Source of the DNA: Brassicibacter mesophilus | Lineage (GTDB): Bacteria > Bacillota > Clostridia > Tissierellales > Proteiniboraceae | DNA: 64,000 nucleotides | Direction of reading: 5' to 3' | Assembly: GCF_050433385.1 (NCBI RefSeq) | Contig: NZ_JBNPXI010000002.1 | Span: forward strand, 248,001 to 312,000 | Shown here: piece after piece, positions 8,198 to 16,596 of the stretch | How the letters are laid out: every line of letters starts with the position of its first letter | Position numbering within the stretch: position 1 is the stretch's first letter | Translations under genes and position numbers: made by a program | The notes under the pieces: generated by a model | Database searches by the model: none | Told to the model about the DNA's origin: nothing | Seen by the model: the letters and a program-made list of their open reading frames with translations, nothing else

Positions 8198-9390
8198 GAA
8201 CCTAATTTAAATTCATTATGCAAAGCTCTCAAAGCCTTGTCAGAATCTTTTCCATTAACAAGACACCAAATAGTAGTATGTGAGTCTGAGGATTGCAAAA
8301 TAGCAATTTTTTCTTTCGTAAGTGCTTTTACTATCCTTGCCATTACACCAGGAATCCCTCTCATTCTATGACCTACAACACTTATTTTGCAGCAATCTGG
8401 AATAATCTTATATTTATAATTACCTAATATTAGTAGTTCTTCAATAGAGCTTATGTCATTTTGATTTATCGTAAAAATTTCTTTATCCATAAAAAGGTTT
8501 ATAAGATCAATACTTATATTTTTATTTGATATATCTGCAAATAAGTTTTCTATATTATCTTTTCTTTCATCCATTTCTATTGTCACTTGCGCTCTTTTTT
8601 TCATGTAAGTAATGGCGCTTATTATATTATCATTTTTACTTTTGTAGAAATCAAAATGTTTTATAGTAGTACCACAGCATTCGCTTAAAGTGTTCTTAAC
8701 AACTACTTTAATATTCCCTCTTTCTGCTACTTCAACCGCTTTCGGATGTATTACTTTAGCTCCTTCTTCAGCTAATTGATAAACTTCAGAATAACACATC
8801 GTTTCTATTAATTTTGCATCAGGTACTAGTTTCGGATCTGCAGTCATTATACCATCTACATCAGTATATATCTCTACATAATCACATCCAAGAGCTTCAC
8901 CCAAAATTAATGCGCTTGTATCACTTCCGCCTCTTCCTAATGTGGTAATCTCTCCATTAATAGATGCACCTTGAAAACCTGCTACAATAACTATCTTTTT
9001 TTGATTTAAACTACTAATTATTTTTTCTGGTGATACTGCTAATATTTGTGCATTGCCATAGTTCTCATCTGTAATAATACCTGCTTGATGTCCATTATAT
9101 ACAACAGTGTCATATCCCTTATGATTTAGCTGGCTTGATAAAACAACTGATGATATAATTTCTCCACATGATACGAGTAAATCAAGTTCCCGTTGATTTG
9201 TGTGATTCATATTGACAAGCTTTAATAACGAATCAGTTGCATATGGATCTCCCTCTCTTCCAATGGCTGACACTACAACAACAATTCTATATCCTTCATT
9301 AAGCTTACTGATTATTTTTGATATAACTTTTTCTCTATTCTTTTCGTTAGCAACTGATGTTCCTCCAAATTTTTGTACTATAATTTTCAT
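8191..9390 (-). CDS. dapG: Aspartate kinase
   Basis: Phosphorylates aspartate, the first step toward diaminopimelate, lysine, threonine and methionine. The amino-acid kinase domain begins with KFGGTSV at residues 7-13, and two C-terminal ACT regulatory domains occupy roughly 265-399. The length of 399 is normal for a single-chain Gram-positive aspartokinase I. The neighbourhood ymxH-dapG-tepA-ftsK matches Bacillus dapG, the diaminopimelate-sensitive isozyme, so I use that symbol; the effector is not proven by sequence. The ATG at 9390 follows GAGGTGAAAAC. The gene is monocistronic by the look of its flanks: a 98-base gap upstream and a strong terminator at its end. No lysine riboswitch fits in the short leader. 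Confidence 0.93.
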   Translation of the reverse strand: MKIIVQKFGGTSVANEKNREKVISKIISKLNEGYRIVVVVSAIGREGDPYATDSLLKLVNMNHTNQRELDLLVSCGEIISSVVLSSQLNHKGYDTVVYNGHQAGIITDENYGNAQILAVSPEKIISSLNQKKIVIVAGFQGASINGEITTLGRGGSDTSALILGEALGCDYVEIYTDVDGIMTADPKLVPDAKLIETMCYSEVYQLAEEGAKVIHPKAVEVAERGNIKVVVKNTLSECCGTTIKHFDFYKSKNDNIISAITYMKKRAQVTIEMDERKDNIENLFADISNKNISIDLINLFMDKEIFTINQNDISSIEELLILGNYKYKIIPDCCKISVVGHRMRGIPGVMARIVKALTKEKIAILQSSDSHTTIWCLVNGKDSDKALRALHNEFKLGSK

Positions 9391-9488
9391 GTTTTCACCT
9401 CGAATGTATAGCAGATAAGAATTAATAAAAGTATTTTATAAATTTACTCCTATAGTTTATTATATGACATTTTTGTCTGTTTGTGATA

Positions 9489-9758
9489 TTAAAGAGTAAA
9501 TGTTCTTCTACTTTTAGTTTCTTCGTCTAACTCAATAATCATCATATCATTTCCAATTTTTCTTATAGCAGACCATGGAATTTCTATCTCATTCTTATCA
9601 CTAAAAATTCGAAATTGACCTCTCTTATCTGGGACCAATAGAGCCAAAATCCTTCCACTTTTTTCATCAATAACAAGGTCAGAGTCTGCTATTACACCTA
9701 ATCTGCCTCCGTCATTTAAATTAACAATTTCTTTTCCACCTAATTCACTTAATTTCAA
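9489..9758 (-). CDS. ymxH: YlmC/YmxH family PRC-barrel protein
   Basis: Small protein of 89 residues with a PRC-barrel fold, found widely in spore-forming Firmicutes and often annotated as a sporulation protein. The molecular function is not established. It opens with MKLSELGGKEIVNL, the family pattern, and contains the VIDEKSGRILALLVP segment. I chose a TTG start at 9758 because GGAGTG lies six bases before it; a GTG at 9767 sits inside that ribosome binding site. It lies between the M16 peptidase and dapG, as in Bacillus. The leader contains a palindromic repeat that may bind a regulator. Confidence 0.88.
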   Translation of the reverse strand: MKLSELGGKEIVNLNDGGRLGVIADSDLVIDEKSGRILALLVPDKRGQFRIFSDKNEIEIPWSAIRKIGNDMMIIELDEETKSRRTFTL

Positions 9759-9815
9759 AATTATCACTCCTTATTTGTTTTGTATTATAATATGTAAGAA
9801 AAAATATATTATGTT

Positions 9816-9845
9816 TTATCATTTATGATAACATTCGTTATGATA
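9816..9845. repeat. Operator-like palindrome and direct repeat before ymxH
   Basis: TTATCAT and ATGATAA form a 7-2-7 palindrome at 9816-9831. A second TTATGATA (9838-9845) repeats the one at 9823-9830 at a spacing of 15 bases. Three related half-sites lie between the M16 terminator and a TATAAT sequence at 9784-9789. This resembles a transcription factor binding site. The spacing is similar to, but not the same as, Fur/PerR boxes. Function is inferred. Confidence 0.4.
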
Positions 9846-9858
9846 CTATTTTTTATAG

Positions 9859-9890
9859 CAAAAAAATAGATTACTAAAACGTAATCTATT
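9859..9890 (-). terminator. Rho-independent terminator of the M16 peptidase gene
   Basis: Perfect 10-base stem, arms AATAGATTAC and GTAATCTATT (9865-9874 and 9881-9890), 6-base loop and a seven-T run on the minus strand. The peptidase stop codon at 9886-9888 is within the stem. Confidence 0.92.
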
Positions 9891-11154
9891 CAAAACATAT
9901 TTTTTTCAATTTTTCTTTTATATTATTATCTTTTATATTACCTACATAAGCTATGTTAAACTTATTATTATCAAATATCCTATTAACTACTTTTCTAACA
10001 TCTTCAAAAGATACTTGATCTATTTTTTCGATAATCTGGTCTGGAGAATGTATTGACCCTAATAACAGCTCAGATTTACCTATTGATGTCATTCTACTTG
10101 AAGTACTCTCCAGTCCTAAAATATAATTACCTTTTAACTGCTCTTTAGATTTAAAAATTTCTTCTTCAGATAAGTATTCATTTTTTATTAAATCTATATC
10201 TTTAATAATTAAATCTACTGCCTCTAAGAAATGTTTTGGATTTAAAGCAGCGTATATAGTAAATATTCCTATATCTTTATATGAAGAAGGATATGAGTAT
10301 ATTGAATATACTAGCCCTCTTTCCTCTCTAATAGTTTGAAAAAGTCTAGAACTCATACTTCCTCCTAGTATATTATTTAGTACAAGTAGAGAATAGAGTT
10401 CATCTTGGCCTTGAGAAATGCCTTCCGTGCCCAAACAGAAGTGAAGTTGCTCAATATCTTTTTTTCTATTTGACATTCTTTGCAATAAAGAAGGTTTTTC
10501 ATATGTTAATGAGTTATTTTTAGACTTTGTCCAGCTACCAAAATATTTTTTTATTAACTCAATTATTTCTTCTAATTCAAAATTTCCAGCTATAGATATT
10601 ACTGTATTATTTGGAATATAATATTTTTTGAAATACTGAATAATATCATCTCTAGTAAGATTACTTAATGAATCTTCTGTACCGAGAATTGGTAGTGATA
10701 AAGTATTTCCATTAAAAATAGTTTGAGATAATAAATCATGAACCAAATCTTCTGGTGAATCCTCGTACATCTTAATCTCTTCGAATATTACTGATTTTTC
10801 TTTTTTAATTTCAAATTCATCAAATTTGGAATTAAAAATCATATCTGATAAAACTTCAATTGCAATTTGAATATGTGAATCTAAAACCTTAGCATAATAA
10901 CATGTACATTCTTTACTTGTAAAAGCATTTAATTGACCACCTATATTATCAAAACTTTCAGCTATTTCTTTTGCCGTCCTATTCTTTGTACCTTTGAACA
11001 GCATATGCTCTATAAGATGCGAAATGCCATTATTATTATATCCTTCTCTGCGTGAGCCAGCTTCAACCCATATACCTATTGACACTGACTTTACGTGTGG
11101 AATATATTCCGATACTATTCTTAATCCATTTTTTAGCTCAATTTTATTAAACAT
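9886..11154 (-). CDS. M16-family zinc metallopeptidase (MlpA/YmxG-like)
   Basis: Insulinase/processing-peptidase type protease of 422 residues. The inverted zinc motif HLIEH gives H46, E49 and H50; the third ligand is expected in the glutamate-rich stretch around residues 115-125. A second non-catalytic M16 domain follows (about 170-350), as in mitochondrial processing peptidase subunits. The ATG at 11154 has TAGGAGGAAAAT upstream. It lies downstream of ylxY, 85 bases apart, the same order as mlpA in Bacillus, and ends in a terminator. Bacterial homologues are implicated in protease regulation, but substrates here are unknown. Confidence 0.92.
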   Translation of the reverse strand: MFNKIELKNGLRIVSEYIPHVKSVSIGIWVEAGSRREGYNNNGISHLIEHMLFKGTKNRTAKEIAESFDNIGGQLNAFTSKECTCYYAKVLDSHIQIAIEVLSDMIFNSKFDEFEIKKEKSVIFEEIKMYEDSPEDLVHDLLSQTIFNGNTLSLPILGTEDSLSNLTRDDIIQYFKKYYIPNNTVISIAGNFELEEIIELIKKYFGSWTKSKNNSLTYEKPSLLQRMSNRKKDIEQLHFCLGTEGISQGQDELYSLLVLNNILGGSMSSRLFQTIREERGLVYSIYSYPSSYKDIGIFTIYAALNPKHFLEAVDLIIKDIDLIKNEYLSEEEIFKSKEQLKGNYILGLESTSSRMTSIGKSELLLGSIHSPDQIIEKIDQVSFEDVRKVVNRIFDNNKFNIAYVGNIKDNNIKEKLKKICFE

Positions 11155-11239
11155 ATTTTCCTCCTAAGCATATATCAATCATCAATCGTTGCAATATTAA
11201 TTATAGTTTAATATTAAATTATTTTCAACTTACACTTAT

Positions 11240-11956
11240 TCATTTAACTATGTCACTTACACATCCTATCTTATATCCCTTTTCAGTCAACGATTGGATT
11301 ATCGTAGGCAAAGCTTTTATAGTTTCTTCTTTAGGATGCATGAGTACTATGGCAGAGTTATGTGGTTTGGTGATTACTCTATTTATGATTTTATCCTTTG
11401 TACTATCCTTTCTCCAGTCAATAGTATCAATACTCCACATAATTACATTATATCCTAATTCTTTTGCTGCTCTGACTGTACTATCATTATACGCACCTGA
11501 TGGTGGTGCAAAATACTTTGCCTTATATTTTAAAGTCTGGCTAATTACTTGATCGGCTCTAAGTATTTCACTTTTATTTTGTTCATAGGATAACTTATCA
11601 TAGTCTCTATGAGTATAACCATGATTTCCTATTTCATGACCATTGTCATATATTTGCTTAAGCAGTTCACTATTTTTATCTGCCCATCTACCTGTCACAA
11701 AAAATGTAATTTTAATGTCGTTTTTCTTAAATATTTCTAACATTGTAGGAATATATTCATTTCCCCAATCCACATTGCACGTAAAAGCTATTATATTATC
11801 ATCTACATTTCCTTTATAGAACACATCATCATTGAAAAAGGTTTCCTGTGATCTATTACCCATTTTCAAAAACAATAAACTACTAATTAGCAATATTACA
11901 AATACTATTAATACAACTATAAGTAGTGACTTATATCTTATGTAAATTATCTTCAT
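11240..11956 (-). CDS. ylxY: YlxY-type polysaccharide deacetylase, catalytic motifs degenerate
   Basis: NodB-fold protein of 238 residues with an N-terminal membrane anchor (about 10-30), so it probably acts outside the membrane. The metal-binding H-x3-H motif is present (H112, H116 in HEIGNHGYTH). The first motif reads TCNVDWG (59-65) instead of TFDDGP or the PdaB-type TFDISWG, so the expected general-base aspartate is an asparagine. The FRPPxG motif reads FAPPSG (149-154) and lacks the arginine. Activity is therefore doubtful. Its position between pnp and the M16 peptidase matches ylxY in Bacillus. The ATG at 11956 follows TAGGAGGTAAGGTC. The fold is clear, the function is not. Confidence 0.85.
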   Translation of the reverse strand: MKIIYIRYKSLLIVVLIVFVILLISSLLFLKMGNRSQETFFNDDVFYKGNVDDNIIAFTCNVDWGNEYIPTMLEIFKKNDIKITFFVTGRWADKNSELLKQIYDNGHEIGNHGYTHRDYDKLSYEQNKSEILRADQVISQTLKYKAKYFAPPSGAYNDSTVRAAKELGYNVIMWSIDTIDWRKDSTKDKIINRVITKPHNSAIVLMHPKEETIKALPTIIQSLTEKGYKIGCVSDIVK

Positions 11957-12120
11957 GACCTTACCTCCTAAAATATTTTTAAGGACAATGTTATTACTTT
12001 TCCTTACTTATATAAATATTCTAGGAATATAAAATTATAACAAAGGCTTATATTTAAGCATTCAAATCAAGAAAAACTTTATTTAAACATATTTCGAAGA
12101 CTATATAATAAAACGTATAA

Positions 12121-12151
12121 TAAAAAAGACATAAACCTTTTGGTCCATGTC
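12121..12151 (-). terminator. Rho-independent terminator of pnp
   Basis: Stem with GACAT/ATGTC outer arms (12128-12132 and 12147-12151), a small internal mismatch, an ACC/GGT inner stem and a 4-base loop, followed on the minus strand by six T. It lies immediately after the pnp stop codon at 12153. Confidence 0.82.
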
Positions 12152-12152
12152 C

Positions 12153-14258
12153 CTATTTACTCTCTTCCTCACTTTTTTCTTCTTTTGGAAGTGCATCTTT
12201 TCTAGATAGATTTATCCTGCCCTGATTATCTATTTCTGTAACTTTTACCAATACCTCGTCTCCTATAGATAATACATCCTCAACTTTGTTAATCCTCTCT
12301 CTTGCAATATTAGATATGTGAACTAATCCTTCTTTTCCATTTAATATTTCTACAAATGCACCAAAAGGCATTATTCTAGTAACCTTTCCAAGATACATTT
12401 CACCTACTACTACGTCTCTGACTATTCTTTCTATTAAGTCGATTGCTTTACGCCCCATATCTATATTATCTGCTGCAACTATAACTTTTCCGTCATCTTC
12501 TATATCTATCTTTACTCCTGTTTCATCAATTATCTTGTTTATTACCTTTCCGCCAGGACCAATAATATCTCTTATTTTATCAGGGTTAACGTTCATAGTT
12601 AATATTCTTGGTGCGTATGGTGACAATTCTTTTCTCGGAGCTGAGATAACTTCATTCATTTTGTCTAATATATATAGTCTCCCTATTCTCGCTCTTTCTA
12701 GTGCTTCTTTTAATATCTCTCTGTTTATTCCTGCAATTTTAATATCCATTTGTATGGCAGTGATACCTTTTTCAGTTCCAGCTACTTTAAAGTCCATATC
12801 TCCTAAAAAGTCTTCCATACCTTGAATATCTGTTAATATTTGTACTTTATCATCTGACTTTATTAATCCCATCGCAATCCCAGCGACAGGTGCAGAAATT
12901 GGAACACCCGCATCTAATAGTGCAAGCGTACTTCCACATACACTTGCTTGAGATGTAGATCCATTAGAACTTACAACCTCAGAAACAACTCTAATTGTAT
13001 ACGGAAATTTTTCTGCTTTAGGTATAACAGGTTCTAAAGCTCTCTCAGCTAAAGCCCCATGACCTATTTCTCTTCTACCAGGCCCTCTTAAGAATCTAGT
13101 TTCTCCTACACTATATGGAGGGAAGTTATAGTGATGCATATATCTTTTAGCTTCTTCTTCACCTAGCCCGTCTATTATCTGAACATCACTTGCTGCTCCT
13201 AAAGTAGCAACTGTAAGTACTTGAGTCTGTCCTCTGGTAAATAGGCCTGAACCATGAGTTCTAGGTAACAATCCAACTTCACTGGTTATCTTCCTTATTT
13301 CATCAACTTTTCTATTATCAGGTCTAATACCCTCTTCTAATATTAATCGTCTAACCTGCTCTTTTATGATGTTATACAATACTTCATTAATATCTTTTTC
13401 TTTTTCAGGGTATTTTTCTATGAATACATCTAATGCATCTTGTTTAACTCTATCAATATTGTCTTGTCTTTCTTGCTTGTCAAAGGTTTTAATAGCTTCT
13501 ATCAATTTTTCTGTAGCATACTCTCTTATTTGCTGGTCTACTTCTGCATCAGGACTAAATCCTTTATAAGTCGCTTTTTCTTTACCAATTTCTTCTCTAA
13601 TTTGATTAATAAAAGCACATATTTTTTTAATCTCTTCATGACCAGTCATTATAGCTTCAAGCATTACTGATTCATCTATCTCATTTGAACCAGCTTCAAC
13701 CATCATAACAGCATCTTCAGTACCTGAAACAACTAGATTTAATTCTGTCTTTTCTCTCTCTTCACAGGATGGATTTATAATAAGTTGTTCACCTATTAAT
13801 CCAATAGAAACTGACCCTGTAGGACCATTAAAAGGTATATCTGAAATAGTTAGTGCTATTGATGCACCTATCATAGCAACTATATCTGGAGTGCAATCTT
13901 GGTCTACAGAGAGCACTGTAGCAATAACTTGAACATCATTCCTATAGTCTTTGGGAAATAATGGTCTTATTGGTCTATCTATTAATCTAGATGTTAGTAT
14001 AGCTTTTTCACTTGGTTTACCTTCTCTCTTTATAAATCCTCCTGGTATTTTACCAACTGAGTACAGCCTCTCTTCGTAATCAACACTTAATGGGAAAAAA
14101 TCTATGCCTTCTCTTGGTTCCTTTGAAGATGTAGCTGTCACGAGTACTACTGTATCTCCATATCGAACTAAACAAGCACCATTTGCTTGTTCTGCTACTT
14201 TGTCAATAGTAACTGACATCTTTCTATTTGCTAAAACATGCTCAAATGTTCTTTCCAT
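12153..14258 (-). CDS. pnp: Polyribonucleotide nucleotidyltransferase (PNPase)
   Basis: Phosphorolytic 3'-5' exoribonuclease and component of the RNA degradosome. The 701 residues contain, in order, RNase PH domain 1 (about 10-140), the all-alpha linker (about 150-235), RNase PH domain 2 (about 310-545), a KH domain with the GxxG loop in IIGPGGKVI near 565, and an S1 domain from about 620. The short acidic/lysine-rich tail EEKSEEESK ends it. The ATG at 14258 follows AGGAGGTAGAAT. The rpsO-pnp order is conserved across bacteria. A hairpin between the two genes may separate or process the transcript, and PNPase often controls its own mRNA there. Confidence 0.98.
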   Translation of the reverse strand: MERTFEHVLANRKMSVTIDKVAEQANGACLVRYGDTVVLVTATSSKEPREGIDFFPLSVDYEERLYSVGKIPGGFIKREGKPSEKAILTSRLIDRPIRPLFPKDYRNDVQVIATVLSVDQDCTPDIVAMIGASIALTISDIPFNGPTGSVSIGLIGEQLIINPSCEEREKTELNLVVSGTEDAVMMVEAGSNEIDESVMLEAIMTGHEEIKKICAFINQIREEIGKEKATYKGFSPDAEVDQQIREYATEKLIEAIKTFDKQERQDNIDRVKQDALDVFIEKYPEKEKDINEVLYNIIKEQVRRLILEEGIRPDNRKVDEIRKITSEVGLLPRTHGSGLFTRGQTQVLTVATLGAASDVQIIDGLGEEEAKRYMHHYNFPPYSVGETRFLRGPGRREIGHGALAERALEPVIPKAEKFPYTIRVVSEVVSSNGSTSQASVCGSTLALLDAGVPISAPVAGIAMGLIKSDDKVQILTDIQGMEDFLGDMDFKVAGTEKGITAIQMDIKIAGINREILKEALERARIGRLYILDKMNEVISAPRKELSPYAPRILTMNVNPDKIRDIIGPGGKVINKIIDETGVKIDIEDDGKVIVAADNIDMGRKAIDLIERIVRDVVVGEMYLGKVTRIMPFGAFVEILNGKEGLVHISNIARERINKVEDVLSIGDEVLVKVTEIDNQGRINLSRKDALPKEEKSEEESK

Positions 14259-14344
14259 ATTCTACCTCCTTCAATTGATATTTACATATCATTATTATTG
14301 CCTCGAAATCAAAAAAAACAACAGCTATTTTATTAATTATAAAT

Positions 14345-14374
14345 TAATAGAGCGGGTATCCCCGCTCCAATTAA
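14345..14374 (-). terminator. GC-rich hairpin at the rpsO-pnp junction
   Basis: A 7-base GC-rich stem GAGCGGG/CCCGCTC (14350-14356, 14361-14367) with a 4-base loop is extended by TTAAT/ATTAA arms. The outer arm reaches into the rpsO stop codon (14371-14373). The following minus-strand bases are AT-rich rather than a clean T-run. It could be a terminator, an attenuator, or an RNase III processing site as known at rpsO-pnp in other bacteria. Confidence 0.6.
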
Positions 14375-14640
14375 CGTCTTAAACCTAATCTCTCTATAAG
14401 ATTACGATATCTCTGAATATCTTTCTTTTCCAAATAGTTTTGTAATCCTCTTCTTTGTCCAACCATTTTTAAAAGACCTCTTCTAGAGTGATGATCTTTT
14501 TTATGCATTTTAAGGTGGTCGTTCAATTTGTTAATTCTATGAGTTAGAATAGCAATTTGAACTTCCGGTGAACCAGTGTCACCTTCGTGAGTTTTGTACT
14601 CTTCAATAATCATAGCCTTTTCTTCTTTACTTAAATTCAT
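14371..14640 (-). CDS. rpsO: 30S ribosomal protein S15
   Basis: Primary 16S rRNA-binding protein of the 30S platform. All 89 residues, the standard bacterial length, are present, with the signature blocks YKTHEGDTGSPEVQIA and HSRRGLLKMVGQRR. The ATG at 14640 is preceded by TAGGAGGTATGAATA. It has its own promoter in the 122-base gap after ribF. The leader has a short AGCC/GGCT pairing just before the ribosome binding site, where S15 autoregulation operates in other bacteria. Whether this leader is regulated by S15 is not shown. Confidence 0.98.
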   Translation of the reverse strand: MNLSKEEKAMIIEEYKTHEGDTGSPEVQIAILTHRINKLNDHLKMHKKDHHSRRGLLKMVGQRRGLQNYLEKKDIQRYRNLIERLGLRR

Positions 14641-14696
14641 TATTCATACCTCCTAATTATTTGATTAAACCTTAAGCCAAGTATATTGTCGAGGCT

Positions 14697-14725
14697 ACAA
14701 TAAACATAGCATAAGGTATTGACAA
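14697..14725 (-). promoter_or_regulatory. Putative sigma-A promoter of rpsO
   Basis: On the minus strand TTGTCA (14720-14725) is separated by 17 bases from TATTGT (14697-14702), 5/6 and 4/6 matches to consensus. It is positioned to give a leader of about 50 bases before the rpsO start. An inverted repeat ATAAGGT/ACCTTAT flanks the -35 (14711-14717, 14726-14732). Confidence 0.55.
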
Positions 14726-14762
14726 ACCTTATTGTACCATATACATAATAAATTGTAAATAA

Positions 14763-15677
14763 TTATTTCTCAAGCCGAACGCTCTCTATATCTTTAAGAA
14801 CCTGTCCTATTAATTGAGTTTTATCATTAAATCTAATTTCTTCCCTTAAAAAATCTATAAACCTAATTTCAATCTTCTTACCATAAATATCTTCATTGAA
14901 GTCTAAAATATGTGTCTCAGCGCTAAATTCTACGTCATTAAATGTTGGATTTTTACCTATATTTGTTATACTTAAGTAATCTTTGTTATTGAACACAGTA
15001 ACAGTTTTATATACACCAAATTTAGGTATTAAATAATCTGTATCAAATTTAAGATTTGCTGTAGCAAATCCAAGTTCCTTCCCTCTACCTTTACCTTCAA
15101 TAACATTTCCGGCAATTACATATGGTCTTCCAAGTAATTCATTTGCCTCTTTAATATTGCCTTCTTTTAATAATTTTCTAATATAGGTACTGCTAACAAC
15201 ATTGTTATTCTTCGTAACTGGGTTTATGACAACCGCTTCGAACCCAAATTTGCTCCCTATATTTTTTAAATATTCGACATCTCCTTTAGCTTGAAAGCCA
15301 AATCTAAAGTTAAAACCAACTACAACTAGTTCTGCGTTTAACTTATCGACAATAACTTTCTTTATGAATTCATCAGGACACATATGCATGATTTCATCGT
15401 TAAAATCTACCGCATAAAGTGTGTCTACTCCCATTTTTTCTAGCGTCCCAATCTTTTTTTCATTGCTCATAAGAATGTTATAATCTTTACGAGTTTTAAA
15501 TTTAGTAGATGTACTGTTATTGAAAGTAAAAACAGATGGAGTTAATCCTCTATCATGAGCCAACTTTTTCATCGTAGAGATTAAATATTGATGTCCTATA
15601 TGCAATCCATCAAAGTTACCTAATGCCACAGCTGTTTTCAAATTTAAGCTTTTTTCTATATCAAATATAATGTTCAT
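14763..15677 (-). CDS. ribF: Bifunctional riboflavin kinase/FAD synthetase
   Basis: Makes FMN from riboflavin and then FAD. The N-terminal nucleotidyltransferase domain shows GNFDGLHIGH at residues 20-29 and SSTYIRKLL near 165. The C-terminal flavokinase domain starts about 185 with the GKGRGKELGFATANL segment. The length of 304 is typical. The ATG at 15677 overlaps no gene and lies 12 bases after truB, the usual truB-ribF pairing. It closes the rimP-nusA-infB operon, with rpsO restarting from its own promoter. Confidence 0.96.
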   Translation of the reverse strand: MNIIFDIEKSLNLKTAVALGNFDGLHIGHQYLISTMKKLAHDRGLTPSVFTFNNSTSTKFKTRKDYNILMSNEKKIGTLEKMGVDTLYAVDFNDEIMHMCPDEFIKKVIVDKLNAELVVVGFNFRFGFQAKGDVEYLKNIGSKFGFEAVVINPVTKNNNVVSSTYIRKLLKEGNIKEANELLGRPYVIAGNVIEGKGRGKELGFATANLKFDTDYLIPKFGVYKTVTVFNNKDYLSITNIGKNPTFNDVEFSAETHILDFNEDIYGKKIEIRFIDFLREEIRFNDKTQLIGQVLKDIESVRLEK

Positions 15678-15689
15678 TAGCTATCACCT

Positions 15690-16595
15690 TTATACTAATA
15701 CTTTATCCATTTTTAGCAGATACTCATTATTCATTATGATAATTCTTCCTAATCCAATAAACAAGTTATCGCAATATACTTTAATAATATCATCGCTTGG
15801 AATGTTATGATAAATTGAATAATCGTTCCCAAGTGTAATCTTTCCTCCATTTGTAAGAATAGAAAGATACCTTTCATTTAATTGAATAGACTTATATTTA
15901 TTTAATGCATAATCTAAAGGAAGTATTATCTTATCAACTTGATTCAGCTTCTTATACTTAGCTATTTCTTCTAGTGTGAATGCATCATTTATGCTAAATA
16001 CCCCGACCTTAGTTCTCAACAAAAATGTCATACAGCCATAAACTCCAAGGTATCTTCCAATATCATTGCATAGTGTTCTTATATATGTACCTCCTGAACA
16101 TTCAACATCAAATAAAATCTTGTTATTATCATAGTTTTTAATTAAATTACTATTGTATATAATTACTTTTCTTGGTTTTCTTTCAACTGTTTTACCTTCT
16201 CTAGCGAGTTCATAAAGTTTTTTGCCATTATACTTTATAGCAGAATACATTGGTGGGATTTGTTCTATTGTCCCTTCAAAATTATTAAGTGCTCTTTCTA
16301 TATCACTATTGTTTATATTAAATGTATCGCATCTATTTACAACATTACCATATTTATCTTGCGTATCAGTTTCATAACCAAAAGACAATTCCGCTCTATA
16401 TTGCTTTTTGAAATCATTAAAAAATTGCACTAATTTAGTAGCTTTACCTATACAAACAGGTAGCACACCAGCTGCATTAGGGTCTAAAGTACCAGTGTGT
16501 CCTACTTTTTTAATATTCAGCGTTCTTCTTATAAAACTAACAACATCATGAGATGTCATTCCAGACGGTTTTAGAACATTTATTATACCATTCAT
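15690..16595 (-). CDS. truB: tRNA pseudouridine(55) synthase TruB
   Basis: Isomerises U55 in the T-loop of tRNAs. From the ATG at 16595 (301 residues) the catalytic aspartate is D38 in GHTGTLDPNAAG, and the downstream TYIRTLCNDIG motif is present. I chose this start because GGGAGATAAT sits directly upstream; the frame continues to 16613 without one. Starts with the canonical MNGIINVLKPSGMTSHD. It lies one base after nrnA and 12 bases before ribF, within the infB operon. Confidence 0.96.
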   Translation of the reverse strand: MNGIINVLKPSGMTSHDVVSFIRRTLNIKKVGHTGTLDPNAAGVLPVCIGKATKLVQFFNDFKKQYRAELSFGYETDTQDKYGNVVNRCDTFNINNSDIERALNNFEGTIEQIPPMYSAIKYNGKKLYELAREGKTVERKPRKVIIYNSNLIKNYDNNKILFDVECSGGTYIRTLCNDIGRYLGVYGCMTFLLRTKVGVFSINDAFTLEEIAKYKKLNQVDKIILPLDYALNKYKSIQLNERYLSILTNGGKITLGNDYSIYHNIPSDDIIKVYCDNLFIGLGRIIIMNNEYLLKMDKVLV

Positions 16596-16596
16596 A

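Noticed and set aside
14711..14732. ATAAGGT/ACCTTAT inverted repeat after ribF as a terminator
   Set aside because: No T-run follows on the minus strand and the repeat spans the rpsO -35 region. It may be part of the promoter but does not look like a terminator.
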